Positions 17,555 through 26,313 of a DNA stretch of 64,000 nt are shown here, piece by piece. Below the pieces are notes generated by a model. It saw only the letters and a program-made list of their open reading frames with translations, made no database searches and was not told where the DNA came from. Both the position numbers and the translations under genes were made by a program. The DNA lies in contig NZ_VHIV01000002.1 in the NCBI RefSeq assembly GCF_006494425.1, positions 1,364,001 to 1,428,000 of the forward strand. The letters are read 5' to 3'. Each line of letters starts with the position of its first letter. Position 1 is the stretch's first letter. This DNA is from Bacillus dicomae. GTDB taxonomy: Bacteria; Bacillota; Bacilli; Bacillales; Bacillaceae_G.

Positions 17555-18520
17555 TTATGGAATTAATAAAACCTTTCCAGTACTTTTTCTGCTCTCTAAT
17601 AATTCATGAGCAAGAGCACCGTCTTGTAAAGAGAATGTAGTAGGACTCGCAATGTTTAATTTTCCAGTTGCGATCCAATCAAATAATTGAGTAGAGCGTT
17701 TTTTGCGTTCTTCATACGTAGTAAGAATGTTCCAAAGATCTCCACCAGTTAAAGTTTTTGAAGTATCCATAAGCATACGTGGATCAACAGGCGCAGGATT
17801 ACCACCGGCCATTCCGTAAAATACGACAGTACCGCCAATTTTAGTAGCGTTAAAACTTTCCTCTAATGTAGAACCTACTGATTCATATACAACATTTACT
17901 CCAATACCGTGAGTTATTTCAAGTATCTTCGTATACCATGATTCGGTATATAAAAATACGTGATCGGCACCAGCTAATGTAGCTATCTTTGCTTTTTCTT
18001 TTGATGACGTTAGGCCAATTACTTTTCCGCCATATAGTTTAATCATTTGAACGAGAAGTTGACCGACGCCACCAGCTGCAGCGTGTACTAAAGCTATATC
18101 ACCTTGTTTTATTTGATAGCTATCTTTCGTTAAATAATGTGCTGTTAATCCTTGTAATAAGACAGAAGCGGCTGTTTCAAAAGAAATAGAATCTGGTAGT
18201 GGGATTACTTTTTCTGATGGGACGGCAACTAGTTCTGCATTTGCAAATGGAACGTCAGCAAATGCAATACGGTCTCCAGGGCTGATAGTAGTAACATTAG
18301 CTCCTACTTTTTCAACAATACCAGCGCCTTCATAGCCTAATATATAGGGCGGATTACCAGCGAGATGATAATCGCCGCGGCGTCTATAAATATCAGCAAA
18401 ATTTAAACCAATTGCTTTCGTACGAATAAGAATTTCATTTGGATTAATGATTGGATCAGAGATTTCTTTATATTGAAGTACATTAGCATCTCCGAATGTT
18501 TCGAAACAAAGTGCTTTCAT
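17555..18520 (-). CDS. Quinone oxidoreductase family protein (MDR)
   Basis: 321-aa NADPH:quinone reductase-type enzyme. The nucleotide loop is AAAGGVGQLLVQMIK (residues 147-161). The N-terminal signature GLNFADIYRRRGDY and the absence of zinc-binding cysteines fit QOR rather than alcohol dehydrogenase. The start at 18520 is seven bases after GGAGGT, and I reject the upstream in-frame ATG at 18535. It is divergent from a LysR gene, the usual regulator arrangement. It is a second paralogue of the MDR type in this window (others at 121 and 41413). Confidence 0.9.
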   Translation of the reverse strand: MKALCFETFGDANVLQYKEISDPIINPNEILIRTKAIGLNFADIYRRRGDYHLAGNPPYILGYEGAGIVEKVGANVTTISPGDRIAFADVPFANAELVAVPSEKVIPLPDSISFETAASVLLQGLTAHYLTKDSYQIKQGDIALVHAAAGGVGQLLVQMIKLYGGKVIGLTSSKEKAKIATLAGADHVFLYTESWYTKILEITHGIGVNVVYESVGSTLEESFNATKIGGTVVFYGMAGGNPAPVDPRMLMDTSKTLTGGDLWNILTTYEERKKRSTQLFDWIATGKLNIASPTTFSLQDGALAHELLESRKSTGKVLLIP

Positions 18521-18643
18521 ATGGAATACCTCCATTTATATTGTTTGTAGATGCTCTTTATCATACAATACAAATATCGATAGAAAAAGAAGATTATTTC
18601 GATGAAATCAATCGGAAACACCGATTGAAAAGAGGGATGATAA

Positions 18644-19537
18644 ATGGAGATAAAACAATTAATTACATTTAAAGTAGCGGCAGATACTTTGAACTTTACA
18701 CAAACTGCGAAGAAATTAAACTTTGCTCAATCGAGCGTTACAGCACAAATTAAAACGTTAGAGGCTGAGCTCGGTACACCACTATTTGAGAGATTAGGGA
18801 AACGTCTTTTCTTAACTGAAGCAGGAAGAAAGTTTCAACTATATGCGGACAAGATAATCGCACTTAGTAACGAAGCAAAGACGGCCGTGAAAGATGATGA
18901 GGAAATAGCAGGTACGTTAATAATTGGTGCACAAGAAAGTCAATGTACATACAGACTGCCTTCTATATTAAAGAGGTTTAAAATACAATTCCCCAAAATA
19001 AAGCTTATATTTAAACCAGCACATTCTAATAAAGATGCGAAGGAACAATTGATGGAGGGAAAAGTCGATCTTGCATTTATTTTGGATGAATGTAAAACAG
19101 AAGATGCTTTACATGTGGAGCCGCTTATGAAAGAAGAATTAAAAGTAGTAGCTGCTCCAGGGCATCATTTACTCCAGCAAACTTCCGTTTCTATAAAAGA
19201 TTTAGAGAAGGAAACACTTTTATTAACAGAACTAGGGTGTTCATATCGAACTTTATTTGAAGAGTTATTTCGCATCCAAGATGTGTATCCAGCAAATAAG
19301 ATTGAGTTTGTTAGTGTAGAGGCAATTAAACAATGTGTTATTGCAGATTTAGGTGTAGCAGTTTTGCCAGCGATAGTAGTAGAAAAAGATATACGAGAGG
19401 GGACGATAAAAGAGTTACATCTAGAAAATACTATCAATCCAATTTTTACACAAATTGCTTGGCATAAAGACAAATGGATGACAGTGCCACTGCAGCAATT
19501 TATTGATGTAACGAGGGAGTTTTTTACAACAGATTAA
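18644..19537 (+). CDS. LysR-family transcriptional regulator
   Basis: 297-aa LysR-type regulator. The helix-turn-helix is FKVAADTLNFTQTAKKLNFAQSSVTAQIKTLE (residues 9-40). The effector domain begins at about residue 90 (GTLIIGAQESQCTYRLPSIL). The ATG follows AGAGGGATG. It is divergent from the quinone oxidoreductase, 123 bases apart, and probably controls it. It resembles the LysR protein at 5768. Confidence 0.9.
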   Translation: MEIKQLITFKVAADTLNFTQTAKKLNFAQSSVTAQIKTLEAELGTPLFERLGKRLFLTEAGRKFQLYADKIIALSNEAKTAVKDDEEIAGTLIIGAQESQCTYRLPSILKRFKIQFPKIKLIFKPAHSNKDAKEQLMEGKVDLAFILDECKTEDALHVEPLMKEELKVVAAPGHHLLQQTSVSIKDLEKETLLLTELGCSYRTLFEELFRIQDVYPANKIEFVSVEAIKQCVIADLGVAVLPAIVVEKDIREGTIKELHLENTINPIFTQIAWHKDKWMTVPLQQFIDVTREFFTTD

Positions 19538-19585
19538 GTGGAGAAATATTTATTTTATATAAAAGAAAAAATGGCAATTTTGTAT

Positions 19586-19627
19586 AAAAGAACCGATGCT
19601 TGTATGTAACAAGTATCGGTTCTTTTA
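19586..19627 (+). terminator. Terminator after the LysR gene
   Basis: 18-bp stem AAAAGAACCGATGCTTGT (19586-19603) with 19609-19626, one mismatch, T-rich end. Confidence 0.85.
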
Positions 19628-19840
19628 TGGTTGAAATAAAGGATGTTATAAAATGTGTATTTCTCAACTTTTTTTCTTAGACGGATACGTAAATTTCTTC
19701 GTATATTCCAATAATCGTAAGGGAATTTACAACTTTTATTCGTTTCTGTAAGATGCCTCTAGGCAGTATGAAAGGAGGGGCGTACATAGGGGATAGATTG
19801 TCTTTATTATACGTACTTATTTTGAGGGAGGAGATTTACA

Positions 19841-20353
19841 ATGTTTAAAAAGCTAATGAAAGTATGTGTGTTAAGTGCAGCGAGTGTAGGGGTATTATTT
19901 AGTTTTCAAGGAAGTACATTTGCAGCTACCGATCTGAGTAGCTATTATGACGGGAAAAATCCAGCAACAACGAAAGTATATGGAGGCAGTACAACATGTG
20001 ATGCAGATGGATTTAATGCAAAGTCTACAGCAGTTTATGAAGGTAGTAAAAAAGTAGGAACAGTGTATTTACGTTACAGTAATACATGTCATGCGGCATG
20101 GTCTAAGCTTGTTTTAGATCAACCAGCACCTTCTGTTTCTGGAGGAGTATATGCTTACGCTGTTATTAACAAATATAAAAATGGTGTATTCCAAAAATCA
20201 GTAGATTCTAATAGTGGTAATGGAGCAATTAAAACGGGTCAAACGAGCACGTATACAGGGATGGTATTTGATTTAACTGCTGATTTTGGTTATACAGCTG
20301 ACGCTGAAGCGGTGACGATTAATAATGGTTACGGGAAAACTGGACGTTATTAA
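19841..20353 (+). CDS. Secreted DUF2690 (YjfA-like) protein
   Basis: 170-aa exported protein. The signal peptide covers about residues 1-28 (LSAASVGVLFSFQGSTFAA). The mature part has the DUF2690 pattern: YYDGKNPATT near the start, a cysteine at TTCDADG, and YLRYSNTCHAAWSKL, which corresponds to the family LRYS-x-C-x-x-x-WA core. The two cysteines probably form a disulfide. The ATG follows GAGGGAGGAG. The next gene, 17 bases on, encodes a divergent paralogue, so the two form an operon. Function is unknown; it is not an enzyme by any visible motif. Confidence 0.85.
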   Translation: MFKKLMKVCVLSAASVGVLFSFQGSTFAATDLSSYYDGKNPATTKVYGGSTTCDADGFNAKSTAVYEGSKKVGTVYLRYSNTCHAAWSKLVLDQPAPSVSGGVYAYAVINKYKNGVFQKSVDSNSGNGAIKTGQTSTYTGMVFDLTADFGYTADAEAVTINNGYGKTGRY

Positions 20354-20370
20354 TAAAGGAGTGGAATCCT

Positions 20371-20847
20371 GTGAAACTTATTAAAAAGGTAAGCGCATGT
20401 CTTTGTCTGGCATTGCTCGTCGTAACTAGTGTGTTTAGTACGACCAATAAGGATAAAGCATTTGCAGAAGACCATTCGTATGATGGGAAAAGTCCGTATT
20501 ACAATAGTTGTGATCAATCAGCAGTAACGAAAGAAAAGAAGTGGATTGATTCAAATTCTTATGTGGAATTAAAATTTAGCACGACGTGTAAGACAGCATG
20601 GGCAAAAGTTACTGTAACCCGTGCAGCAGTTTATAATAATGAAGCTGATGCAAGGATTGTTAGAAAAACAGATGGAAAGGCATACACTTGCGGAAGTGCT
20701 GGAGGAAATGGTGTTGTAAATAAAGGGCAAACATCATGCTATACGCCGATGGTATATGATTTAGATCCAAGAAAAGCGCAAGCGCAGGGGAAACATGCTA
20801 TACCAAATAGTGATGCATATAATTATGCTGAGACAATTTGGTATTAA
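20371..20847 (+). CDS. Second secreted DUF2690 (YjfA-like) protein
   Basis: 158-aa exported paralogue of the preceding gene. The signal peptide covers residues 1-31 (VSACLCLALLVVTSVFS, cleavage near AFAED). YDGKSPYYNSCDQSA and LKFSTTCKTAWAKVTVTR align with the DUF2690 core, and two additional cysteines lie in YTCGSAGGNG and KGQTSCYTPM, shared positions GNG-x-KTGQTS in the neighbour. GTG start with AAAGGAGTGG upstream, 17 bases after the first gene. Function unknown. Confidence 0.85.
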   Translation: MKLIKKVSACLCLALLVVTSVFSTTNKDKAFAEDHSYDGKSPYYNSCDQSAVTKEKKWIDSNSYVELKFSTTCKTAWAKVTVTRAAVYNNEADARIVRKTDGKAYTCGSAGGNGVVNKGQTSCYTPMVYDLDPRKAQAQGKHAIPNSDAYNYAETIWY

Positions 20848-20891
20848 TACGATTATACATGTGTTAAGAGCTGTTATTTGATATAAAAAAA

Positions 20892-20931
20892 GAAAGAGCC
20901 TTACTGCATTTTATTGTGGTAAGGTTCTTTA
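20892..20931. terminator. Terminator between the DUF2690 pair and a GNAT gene
   Basis: Imperfect stem, AAAGAGCCTTACTGCA against TGTGGTAAGGTTCTTT with mismatches and G-U pairs, between convergent genes. Confidence 0.6.
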
Positions 20932-20960
20932 AAATTGTTTAATAGATTAAGTATATTTAT

Positions 20961-21497
20961 TTACAAAGGTTTCTCTATATAATCGCTTTTAAGTATGGCC
21001 ATAATAATTTCATCTGAGTATGTATCGTTATAAAATAATGATTGACGTAAGGTTCCTTCTTTTACAAAACCAACTTTTTCATAAGCTTTAATTCCGCGTA
21101 AATTATGGCTAAATACTTCTAACTGTAAACGATTTAATGATAGTTGTTCAAAAACAAATCTTAAAACTATTTTAATAGCTTCAGTTCCATAGCCTTGTCC
21201 TGTTAATGCTATGGAAAGCATTGATATTCTGAATCCTGCTCTTTTGTTCTCCTCATCGATATCTAAAATCGACAACTCTCCAATCATCTCGTCAGTACTT
21301 TGTAAACAAATAGAGAAATCATAGCGACTTGAATCATTATTTATATGATCTATATGTTTCGTAATTTGCTCCAATGAAAAAGTAGACTTAGTTCCAGTCA
21401 TATATCTTATTTCATCATCCATTGTACTTTGTAACATAATAGGAGCATCTAGCTGACAAAGAGGCCTTAAATAAATTCTTTCATTCTCTAATCTCAT
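20961..21497 (-). CDS. GNAT N-acetyltransferase (RimJ/RimL type)
   Basis: 178-aa acetyltransferase. The RimJ-like N-terminal RLENERIYLRPLCQLDA and acetyl-CoA site SIALTGQGYGTEAIKIVLRFVFEQLSLNRLQLEVFSHN are visible, followed by AYEKVGFVKEGTLRQS. The ATG is preceded by AAGGAGAAATTTATA. Stand-alone gene. The family acetylates protein N-termini, polyamines or antibiotics; the substrate is not predictable here. Confidence 0.87.
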   Translation of the reverse strand: MRLENERIYLRPLCQLDAPIMLQSTMDDEIRYMTGTKSTFSLEQITKHIDHINNDSSRYDFSICLQSTDEMIGELSILDIDEENKRAGFRISMLSIALTGQGYGTEAIKIVLRFVFEQLSLNRLQLEVFSHNLRGIKAYEKVGFVKEGTLRQSLFYNDTYSDEIIMAILKSDYIEKPL

Positions 21498-21712
21498 TAT
21501 AAATTTCTCCTTTAGTTAGTAATTCTTAAACTTTCTTCAATGAGTTACATAAAAAATATGAATCTTAATTCGATGTTACATGAATTTTATAATGGTATGG
21601 TATACCTAAAACAAATAATAAAAGTTTTATACACAACAAAATGTATCAATGAGTTTTTTGATAATACTATTATTATTGCTGCTCATTCCACTTTTAAATG
21701 AACACGAATTTA

Positions 21713-22201
21713 TTAACTAAGGTCTGTATCAGGAGGGGCATATCCAAGGTGCCTAGCCATAGATACGATTTGTCCTTTATGATGAAACTCATGTGTCTCC
21801 GTATGAGTTAAAAGCCATAGCGGAGTTGTACTCCAAGGTTCTTTTTGCCACTTTACTTCATTTGCTATATTTTCGAGCCATCGGTCATTGTATTCATCTA
21901 AAAAACGTTGTACAGTCTCATCTACTAACTTAAATCTATCACGGACTTTCGCAACATCTGCATGTTCAATTTCATAATCATTAGCGAATGAAAAATCTGC
22001 TCGTTTTTGCTTGAATGCAAATGATCCAAGCCAGTATCGATAGCAATCGGCTACATGAATATGGGTCTTTATAATGCTACCGTTTCCAAAATTCGGAACA
22101 GTACTATGTAATTTTTCTAATGGGATTTCTTCCAAAAATGAAAATAGAGTTTCTCTTGTAGAGCTAATAAGATTATATTGTTGTTTTAAAACATGTAACA
22201 T
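21713..22201 (-). CDS. DinB / YfiT-like putative metal-dependent protein
   Basis: 162-aa four-helix bundle of the DinB superfamily. The three-histidine metal site is visible as KTHIHVADCYRYW (near residue 46), and HTETHEFHHKGQIVSMARHLGY near residues 133-154. Relatives include bacillithiol- or mycothiol-dependent S-transferases. ATG start with AAGGAGTG upstream. It lies head-to-head with a second DinB-type gene. Confidence 0.83.
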   Translation of the reverse strand: MLHVLKQQYNLISSTRETLFSFLEEIPLEKLHSTVPNFGNGSIIKTHIHVADCYRYWLGSFAFKQKRADFSFANDYEIEHADVAKVRDRFKLVDETVQRFLDEYNDRWLENIANEVKWQKEPWSTTPLWLLTHTETHEFHHKGQIVSMARHLGYAPPDTDLS

Positions 22202-22406
22202 GAAATTAACACTCCTTTTTTGTTTACTAAAATATTTGTGCAGTAAGTAATTCTATATTTACGAGGAGTGAACCTTTTTATTATTTTTAATAAGCAAATT
22301 AGGTGTATTTCTTCATTGTTTCTGATAGATTATACAAGGTGAAACTTTAATAAGTTGAACATTCTTAGCTCATAATAAATTGTGCATCAAGAGGGAGAAG
22401 GATAAG

Positions 22407-22862
22407 ATGAATAGATTAGTTGGTTTAAAACAATTTGAAATAACGCGTGGGGAATTGTTTAAATTTATGGAGACGCTAGACGATAAAACTGCGGATATGC
22501 AGCCGAATGGTTTTAATAATACAATCCGCTGGCATATCGGTCACGTTTTAACGGCAGCAGAAGTTTTCATGTTTGGAAAAGAATTCAAACAATTACCAAC
22601 TGAATATCCAGGTATGTTTGGATATGGATCAAGACCATCTAAATGGAAAACAGAAGGACCGTCATTAGAAGTATTAACGGCCCAATTAAAAGAACAAGCA
22701 AAGCGTATTAACGAAATTCCAGCAGAAGCATTTGAGAATAAACTGCCAGAGCCATTCTTAGGACTAGAAACATTAGGAGAGCTTTACGGTATGATGCTTT
22801 ATCATGAAGCTGATCATATTGGGCAAATGAAGGCGATGGAACGTATTATTAAAGCTCTTTAG
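22407..22862 (+). CDS. DinB-family protein
   Basis: 151-aa DinB-type helical bundle. Metal-site histidines are in RWHIGHVLTAAEVFMFG and YHEADHIGQMKAMERI. The ATG at 22407 is close behind GAGGGAGAAGG; the upstream in-frame TTG is disregarded. It is divergent from another DinB gene (21713), with low pairwise similarity apart from the metal motifs. With bacillithiol made by this organism (bshB2 is in the window), a thiol-transferase role is possible but unproven. Confidence 0.83.
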   Translation: MNRLVGLKQFEITRGELFKFMETLDDKTADMQPNGFNNTIRWHIGHVLTAAEVFMFGKEFKQLPTEYPGMFGYGSRPSKWKTEGPSLEVLTAQLKEQAKRINEIPAEAFENKLPEPFLGLETLGELYGMMLYHEADHIGQMKAMERIIKAL

Positions 22863-22913
22863 TCTTAATTGCATATAACAAGCAATACAGGTGTAATGTT
22901 AAATAATATATAC

Positions 22914-22947
22914 AAAAAAGGTAGATAAATTATTATCTACCTTTTTT
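22914..22947 (+). terminator. Terminator after DinB gene
   Basis: 15-bp perfect stem AAAAAAGGTAGATAA / TTATCTACCTTTTTT with a four-base loop and T tract. Confidence 0.88.
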
Positions 22948-23128
22948 TATATAACTTCTTGAAGGATTAGGGATTATCATCGTGATGCTGATGAAAAAAG
23001 GTAAGAAAACAATATATATAGATAAGGGAATTTTATGATTTTTTATGTTGTGATTATTAATTATAGTATTCCTAAATATGGAATATACGTATAATAATAG
23101 AGAAGAACTAGAAATAGGGGTGAATACT

Positions 23129-24115
23129 ATGATTACATTGGAACAAAAATTGGAGCAATACACACATATATATGCACAGTTAAAGCGAGAACTAAAATGG
23201 AAAACGAGTGATTCTCGCACAGGTATGATGATTGCTGCTATGTATGCAGGTAGTGATACATTATTTGATCTCGGACGTTTTTTAGAAATTAGTAGTTATA
23301 TTAAAAATCAGGTAGGGATGTTTTCATACTTAAAGTCTTATCATCGCTTTGTGGTGGCCGCAACATTACATATTCACTTTACAGATTACAAGGAAGCTTT
23401 TCGGAGGTTTTTAGATTTATATGAACAACTGGTCGCTGGTGGTTTTAGCCGGAGTATATTTACGTATCTCGCTGCAACTGTGCTTTTAACAGAAGAAAAT
23501 GAACAGCATGGCGCGCACATTCAGCGTTCGATGCAAGTATATAAACGAATGAAAGAGGATCATCTTTTTCTAACAGGTACAAATGATTATCCGCTCGCGG
23601 TTTTACTAGCAGGACAATCAGAGAATGTAGAAACACTTATGGACCGAGTGGAACGTCTCTATCAGAAACTAGCGAAAGCTGGCTTACGTAAAGGGAATGA
23701 TCTTCAATTTTTAAGTCATATTCTTTCATTAAAGAAGGATGTTCGTGAAGAAATATTAGTTGCAACATGCACAAACATATGGAATTTATTAAAGCAAGAA
23801 AAGGTAAAAGTGAAACAGATGCATTACCCAGCTATCGGGCTACTAGCATTACTTGAGGATGGAGAAAAAGAGATTCATTCTATTAAAGCGTTCATTGAAA
23901 AATTGCAGGGAGAGAAATTGTTCCGTTGGCATACAGAGACGAACATTCTTATTGCTATTCAACTGTTCGTAAGTCAGAAAGGTGAAGAAAGTAAAGCTAC
24001 CAACACAGGCTTACAAACAATGATAGAAGTCCTCATACAAGCGCAACAGGCAGCTATGATGGCAACGATTGCCGCTTCATCTGCAGCAACCTCTTCTGCT
24101 AGTAGTAGTTCATAA
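23129..24115 (+). CDS. DUF4003-family protein
   Basis: 328-aa soluble helical protein resembling Bacillus DUF4003 proteins. There are no membrane segments or catalytic motifs. The N-terminal part has TSDSRTGMMIAAMYAGSD, and the tail is low-complexity Ala/Ser (last about 30 residues). The ATG at 23129 follows AGGGGTG; the upstream in-frame ATG at 23078 lacks a ribosome-binding site. Stand-alone gene. Function unknown. Confidence 0.78.
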   Translation: MITLEQKLEQYTHIYAQLKRELKWKTSDSRTGMMIAAMYAGSDTLFDLGRFLEISSYIKNQVGMFSYLKSYHRFVVAATLHIHFTDYKEAFRRFLDLYEQLVAGGFSRSIFTYLAATVLLTEENEQHGAHIQRSMQVYKRMKEDHLFLTGTNDYPLAVLLAGQSENVETLMDRVERLYQKLAKAGLRKGNDLQFLSHILSLKKDVREEILVATCTNIWNLLKQEKVKVKQMHYPAIGLLALLEDGEKEIHSIKAFIEKLQGEKLFRWHTETNILIAIQLFVSQKGEESKATNTGLQTMIEVLIQAQQAAMMATIAASSAATSSASSSS

Positions 24116-24186
24116 TGTGCAAATGCTTATGCTCTTGTAAATTACGATGAATTTATAACGAACGGTTTAAAAAATATTAATAAAAA

Positions 24187-24227
24187 AGCCCATTACTCTC
24201 TAATGAGTGATGGGCTATCTGTTTTTA
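24187..24227. terminator. Terminator between DUF4003 and DUF817 genes
   Basis: 12-bp stem AGCCCATTACTC / GAGTGATGGGCT with a six-base loop, T-rich tail. It serves convergent genes. Confidence 0.82.
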
Positions 24228-24238
24228 CATAATCAGCG

Positions 24239-25003
24239 TTATCTTTTCGACGCCTTCAAATGTTTAAGTTGTGTAACGATCATAATGCTAATAACAACGA
24301 GTAAAAACCATGAGCTAATTTTGCTTAAGTGAACGAGATTCCATACTTCTCGTTGATTTGGATATTGCCATGCTCCGAAAAATGTTGCGATGTTTTCGGC
24401 AATCCAAATAAAGAATCCGATAAGGAAAAAGGAGAGAACGAGTGGCATTTTATATGTAACGCCTCGTAATGAAAATTCCACAAATGTCCGAAAGAAAACA
24501 ATGAATAATAGTAAAGTTAATACCCATCTAAAGTCATATAGAAAATGATGTGTGAAAAAATTAAAGTAAATCATTGCTCCTAGCGGTACGGCAAAAATAG
24601 CCCTCGGCCAGAGATACATTTGTAAATGCAATCTTCTCCACGCTTGGCATATGTAACTGGCAACACTTGCATACATAAAACCACTGTAAAGCGGAACTCC
24701 AAAAACTTTTGAATATGCTTCTTCTGGATAACTCCATGAACCGAAATGTACTTTAAATATTTCTAGTAGAAAGCCGATGAGATGGAAGACAGTAATTACT
24801 TTTAATTCGTCTTTCGTTTCAAGTCCAGTTTTGTACATAATCCACTGCATAAGAAGACATACGATGAGTATGAAATCGTAGCGGTATAATCCTGGGATAG
24901 AAATGTTTTTTGATAGGGCTAGTGTTAAGAAAATAACAACTGGGAATAAGCAAGATAATGCTTGCTCGTAAGTGAAGTATAGCAGTTGTTTTAAATAGAA
25001 CAT
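24239..25003 (-). CDS. DUF817-family membrane protein
   Basis: 254-aa integral membrane protein with about eight hydrophobic helices. Conserved-looking loop motifs are FEIFKVHFGSWSYPE (written here as LLEIFKVHFGSWSYPE) and ENIATFFGAWQYPNQ, each with a G-x-W-x-Y-P pattern, typical of DUF817. The start at 25003 has GAAGGTG four to five bases upstream; the longer frame to 25093 adds 30 residues without a ribosome-binding site. Function unknown. Confidence 0.82.
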   Translation of the reverse strand: MFYLKQLLYFTYEQALSCLFPVVIFLTLALSKNISIPGLYRYDFILIVCLLMQWIMYKTGLETKDELKVITVFHLIGFLLEIFKVHFGSWSYPEEAYSKVFGVPLYSGFMYASVASYICQAWRRLHLQMYLWPRAIFAVPLGAMIYFNFFTHHFLYDFRWVLTLLLFIVFFRTFVEFSLRGVTYKMPLVLSFFLIGFFIWIAENIATFFGAWQYPNQREVWNLVHLSKISSWFLLVVISIMIVTQLKHLKASKR

Positions 25004-25159
25004 TGTGTCACCTTCGATAATTTTGTTAGAAAACTCAAAATAATGATTAAGTATACTACAATTTAAAAAATATTCCAGTAGTCTATTTTGCATGTATTTG
25101 TAAGTTTTGGATAGAAATCGTAATAAGTATTTTAATATTTAACAAAGTAAAAAAATAGT

Positions 25160-25216
25160 TTGCTATTTAAAAAAAGTGGGGATATAATATCTAAATGAAA
25201 ATGATAATTATTATCA
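25160..25216 (+). promoter_or_regulatory. Promoter with Fur box for the iron-uptake operon
   Basis: The -35 TTGCTA (25160-25165) and -10 TATAAT (25183-25188) have a 17-base spacer. TGATAATTATTATCA at 25202-25216 is a perfect 7-1-7 Fur box overlapping or just after the start point, so Fur with iron should repress the operon. Confidence 0.9.
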
Positions 25217-25278
25217 GTAATGATTATAAATTAAAAATAATTATAAAAAACAACTGAATATAAAGGATGAAATGAAAC

Positions 25279-26313
25279 ATGTTACATAAGTCTGCTGTAC
25301 ATGCTGGCAATAATCGCTGGATACATATTAAGTTCGTATGTTTCATGAGCTTAACAATTTTATGTTTAATCGGATCTATATTTTTAGCTATTGCATTCGG
25401 TGCAAAGGATATCCATTTGCAAACTGTATGGGCAGCGGTTTTTGATTATAATCCGAAAGTAACGCAGCACCAAATTATTTATGAATTAAGGCTCCCAAGA
25501 GTAATTGGCGCAGCGGTGGTAGGAGCAGCTTTTGCAGTCGCAGGGGCAGTTATGCAAGGAGTAACACGAAACCCTTTAGCTGATGCAGGTGTGCTTGGGA
25601 TAAATGCAGGTGCGATGTTTGTAGTTGCACTTAGTTTTGCCTTTTTCCCGCATATGCCATATTCCTATTTAATGATTGTTTCCTTTATTGGAGCGGTTTT
25701 AAGTACAGTACTCATTTTTATTATCGGGTCAGCAACATCAGGCGGATTAACACCGATGAGGTTAACGATTGCCGGGGCAGTTATGGCCGCGCTTTTGCAT
25801 TCGTTAAGTTCAGGTGTCGCGATTTATTATGATTTAAGTCAAGATTTAGCGTTTTGGTACGCTGGTGGTGTTGCAGGGGTTAAGTGGGAACACTTGAAAT
25901 TTTTAGTTCCTATTATTCTCATAACAATTGTTTTTGCGACAGTGTTAGGGCGGTCTATTTCACTCATATCAATGGGGGATGATGTTGCTACGAATTTAGG
26001 AGTAAAAACGAACCGAACGAGAATGCTAGGAATGATTATAGTAGTCATTCTTGCAGGGGTATCTGTTTCAGCTGTTGGCTCTATTGGATTTGTAGGACTC
26101 GTTATCCCGCATATTGCTAGAAAATTAGTTGGTGTGAATTATCGACTCATTATTCCTATGTCAGCATTTTTAGGAGCTATGTTATTAGTTTTAGCTGACT
26201 TAGGGGCAAGAACAGTAAACCCTCCAAAAGAACTTGCGATAGGAATTATGGTAGCTCTCGTTGGAGTTCCGTTCTTCCTCTATATAGCACGTAAAGTTGG
26301 GAGGGAGCTATAA
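25279..26313 (+). CDS. Iron-siderophore ABC transporter permease (FecCD family)
   Basis: 344-aa membrane permease with about ten helices. The FecCD hallmarks are LRLPRVIGAAVVGAAFAVAG and AGVMQG-like AGAVMQGVTRNPLADAGVLGINAG. The coupling region before the last helices is GSIGFVGLVIPHIARKLVG. It forms a heterodimer with the next gene product. The ATG has AAAGGATG upstream. First gene of the Fur-box operon; the second permease starts immediately after its stop. Confidence 0.92.
   Translation: MLHKSAVHAGNNRWIHIKFVCFMSLTILCLIGSIFLAIAFGAKDIHLQTVWAAVFDYNPKVTQHQIIYELRLPRVIGAAVVGAAFAVAGAVMQGVTRNPLADAGVLGINAGAMFVVALSFAFFPHMPYSYLMIVSFIGAVLSTVLIFIIGSATSGGLTPMRLTIAGAVMAALLHSLSSGVAIYYDLSQDLAFWYAGGVAGVKWEHLKFLVPIILITIVFATVLGRSISLISMGDDVATNLGVKTNRTRMLGMIIVVILAGVSVSAVGSIGFVGLVIPHIARKLVGVNYRLIIPMSAFLGAMLLVLADLGARTVNPPKELAIGIMVALVGVPFFLYIARKVGREL

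Noticed and set aside
22933-23220. 95-codon open frame on the minus strand across the start of the DUF4003 gene
   Set aside because: It overlaps the true start region and a terminator, has Cys/Ser/Ile-rich low-complexity translation and no ribosome-binding site.
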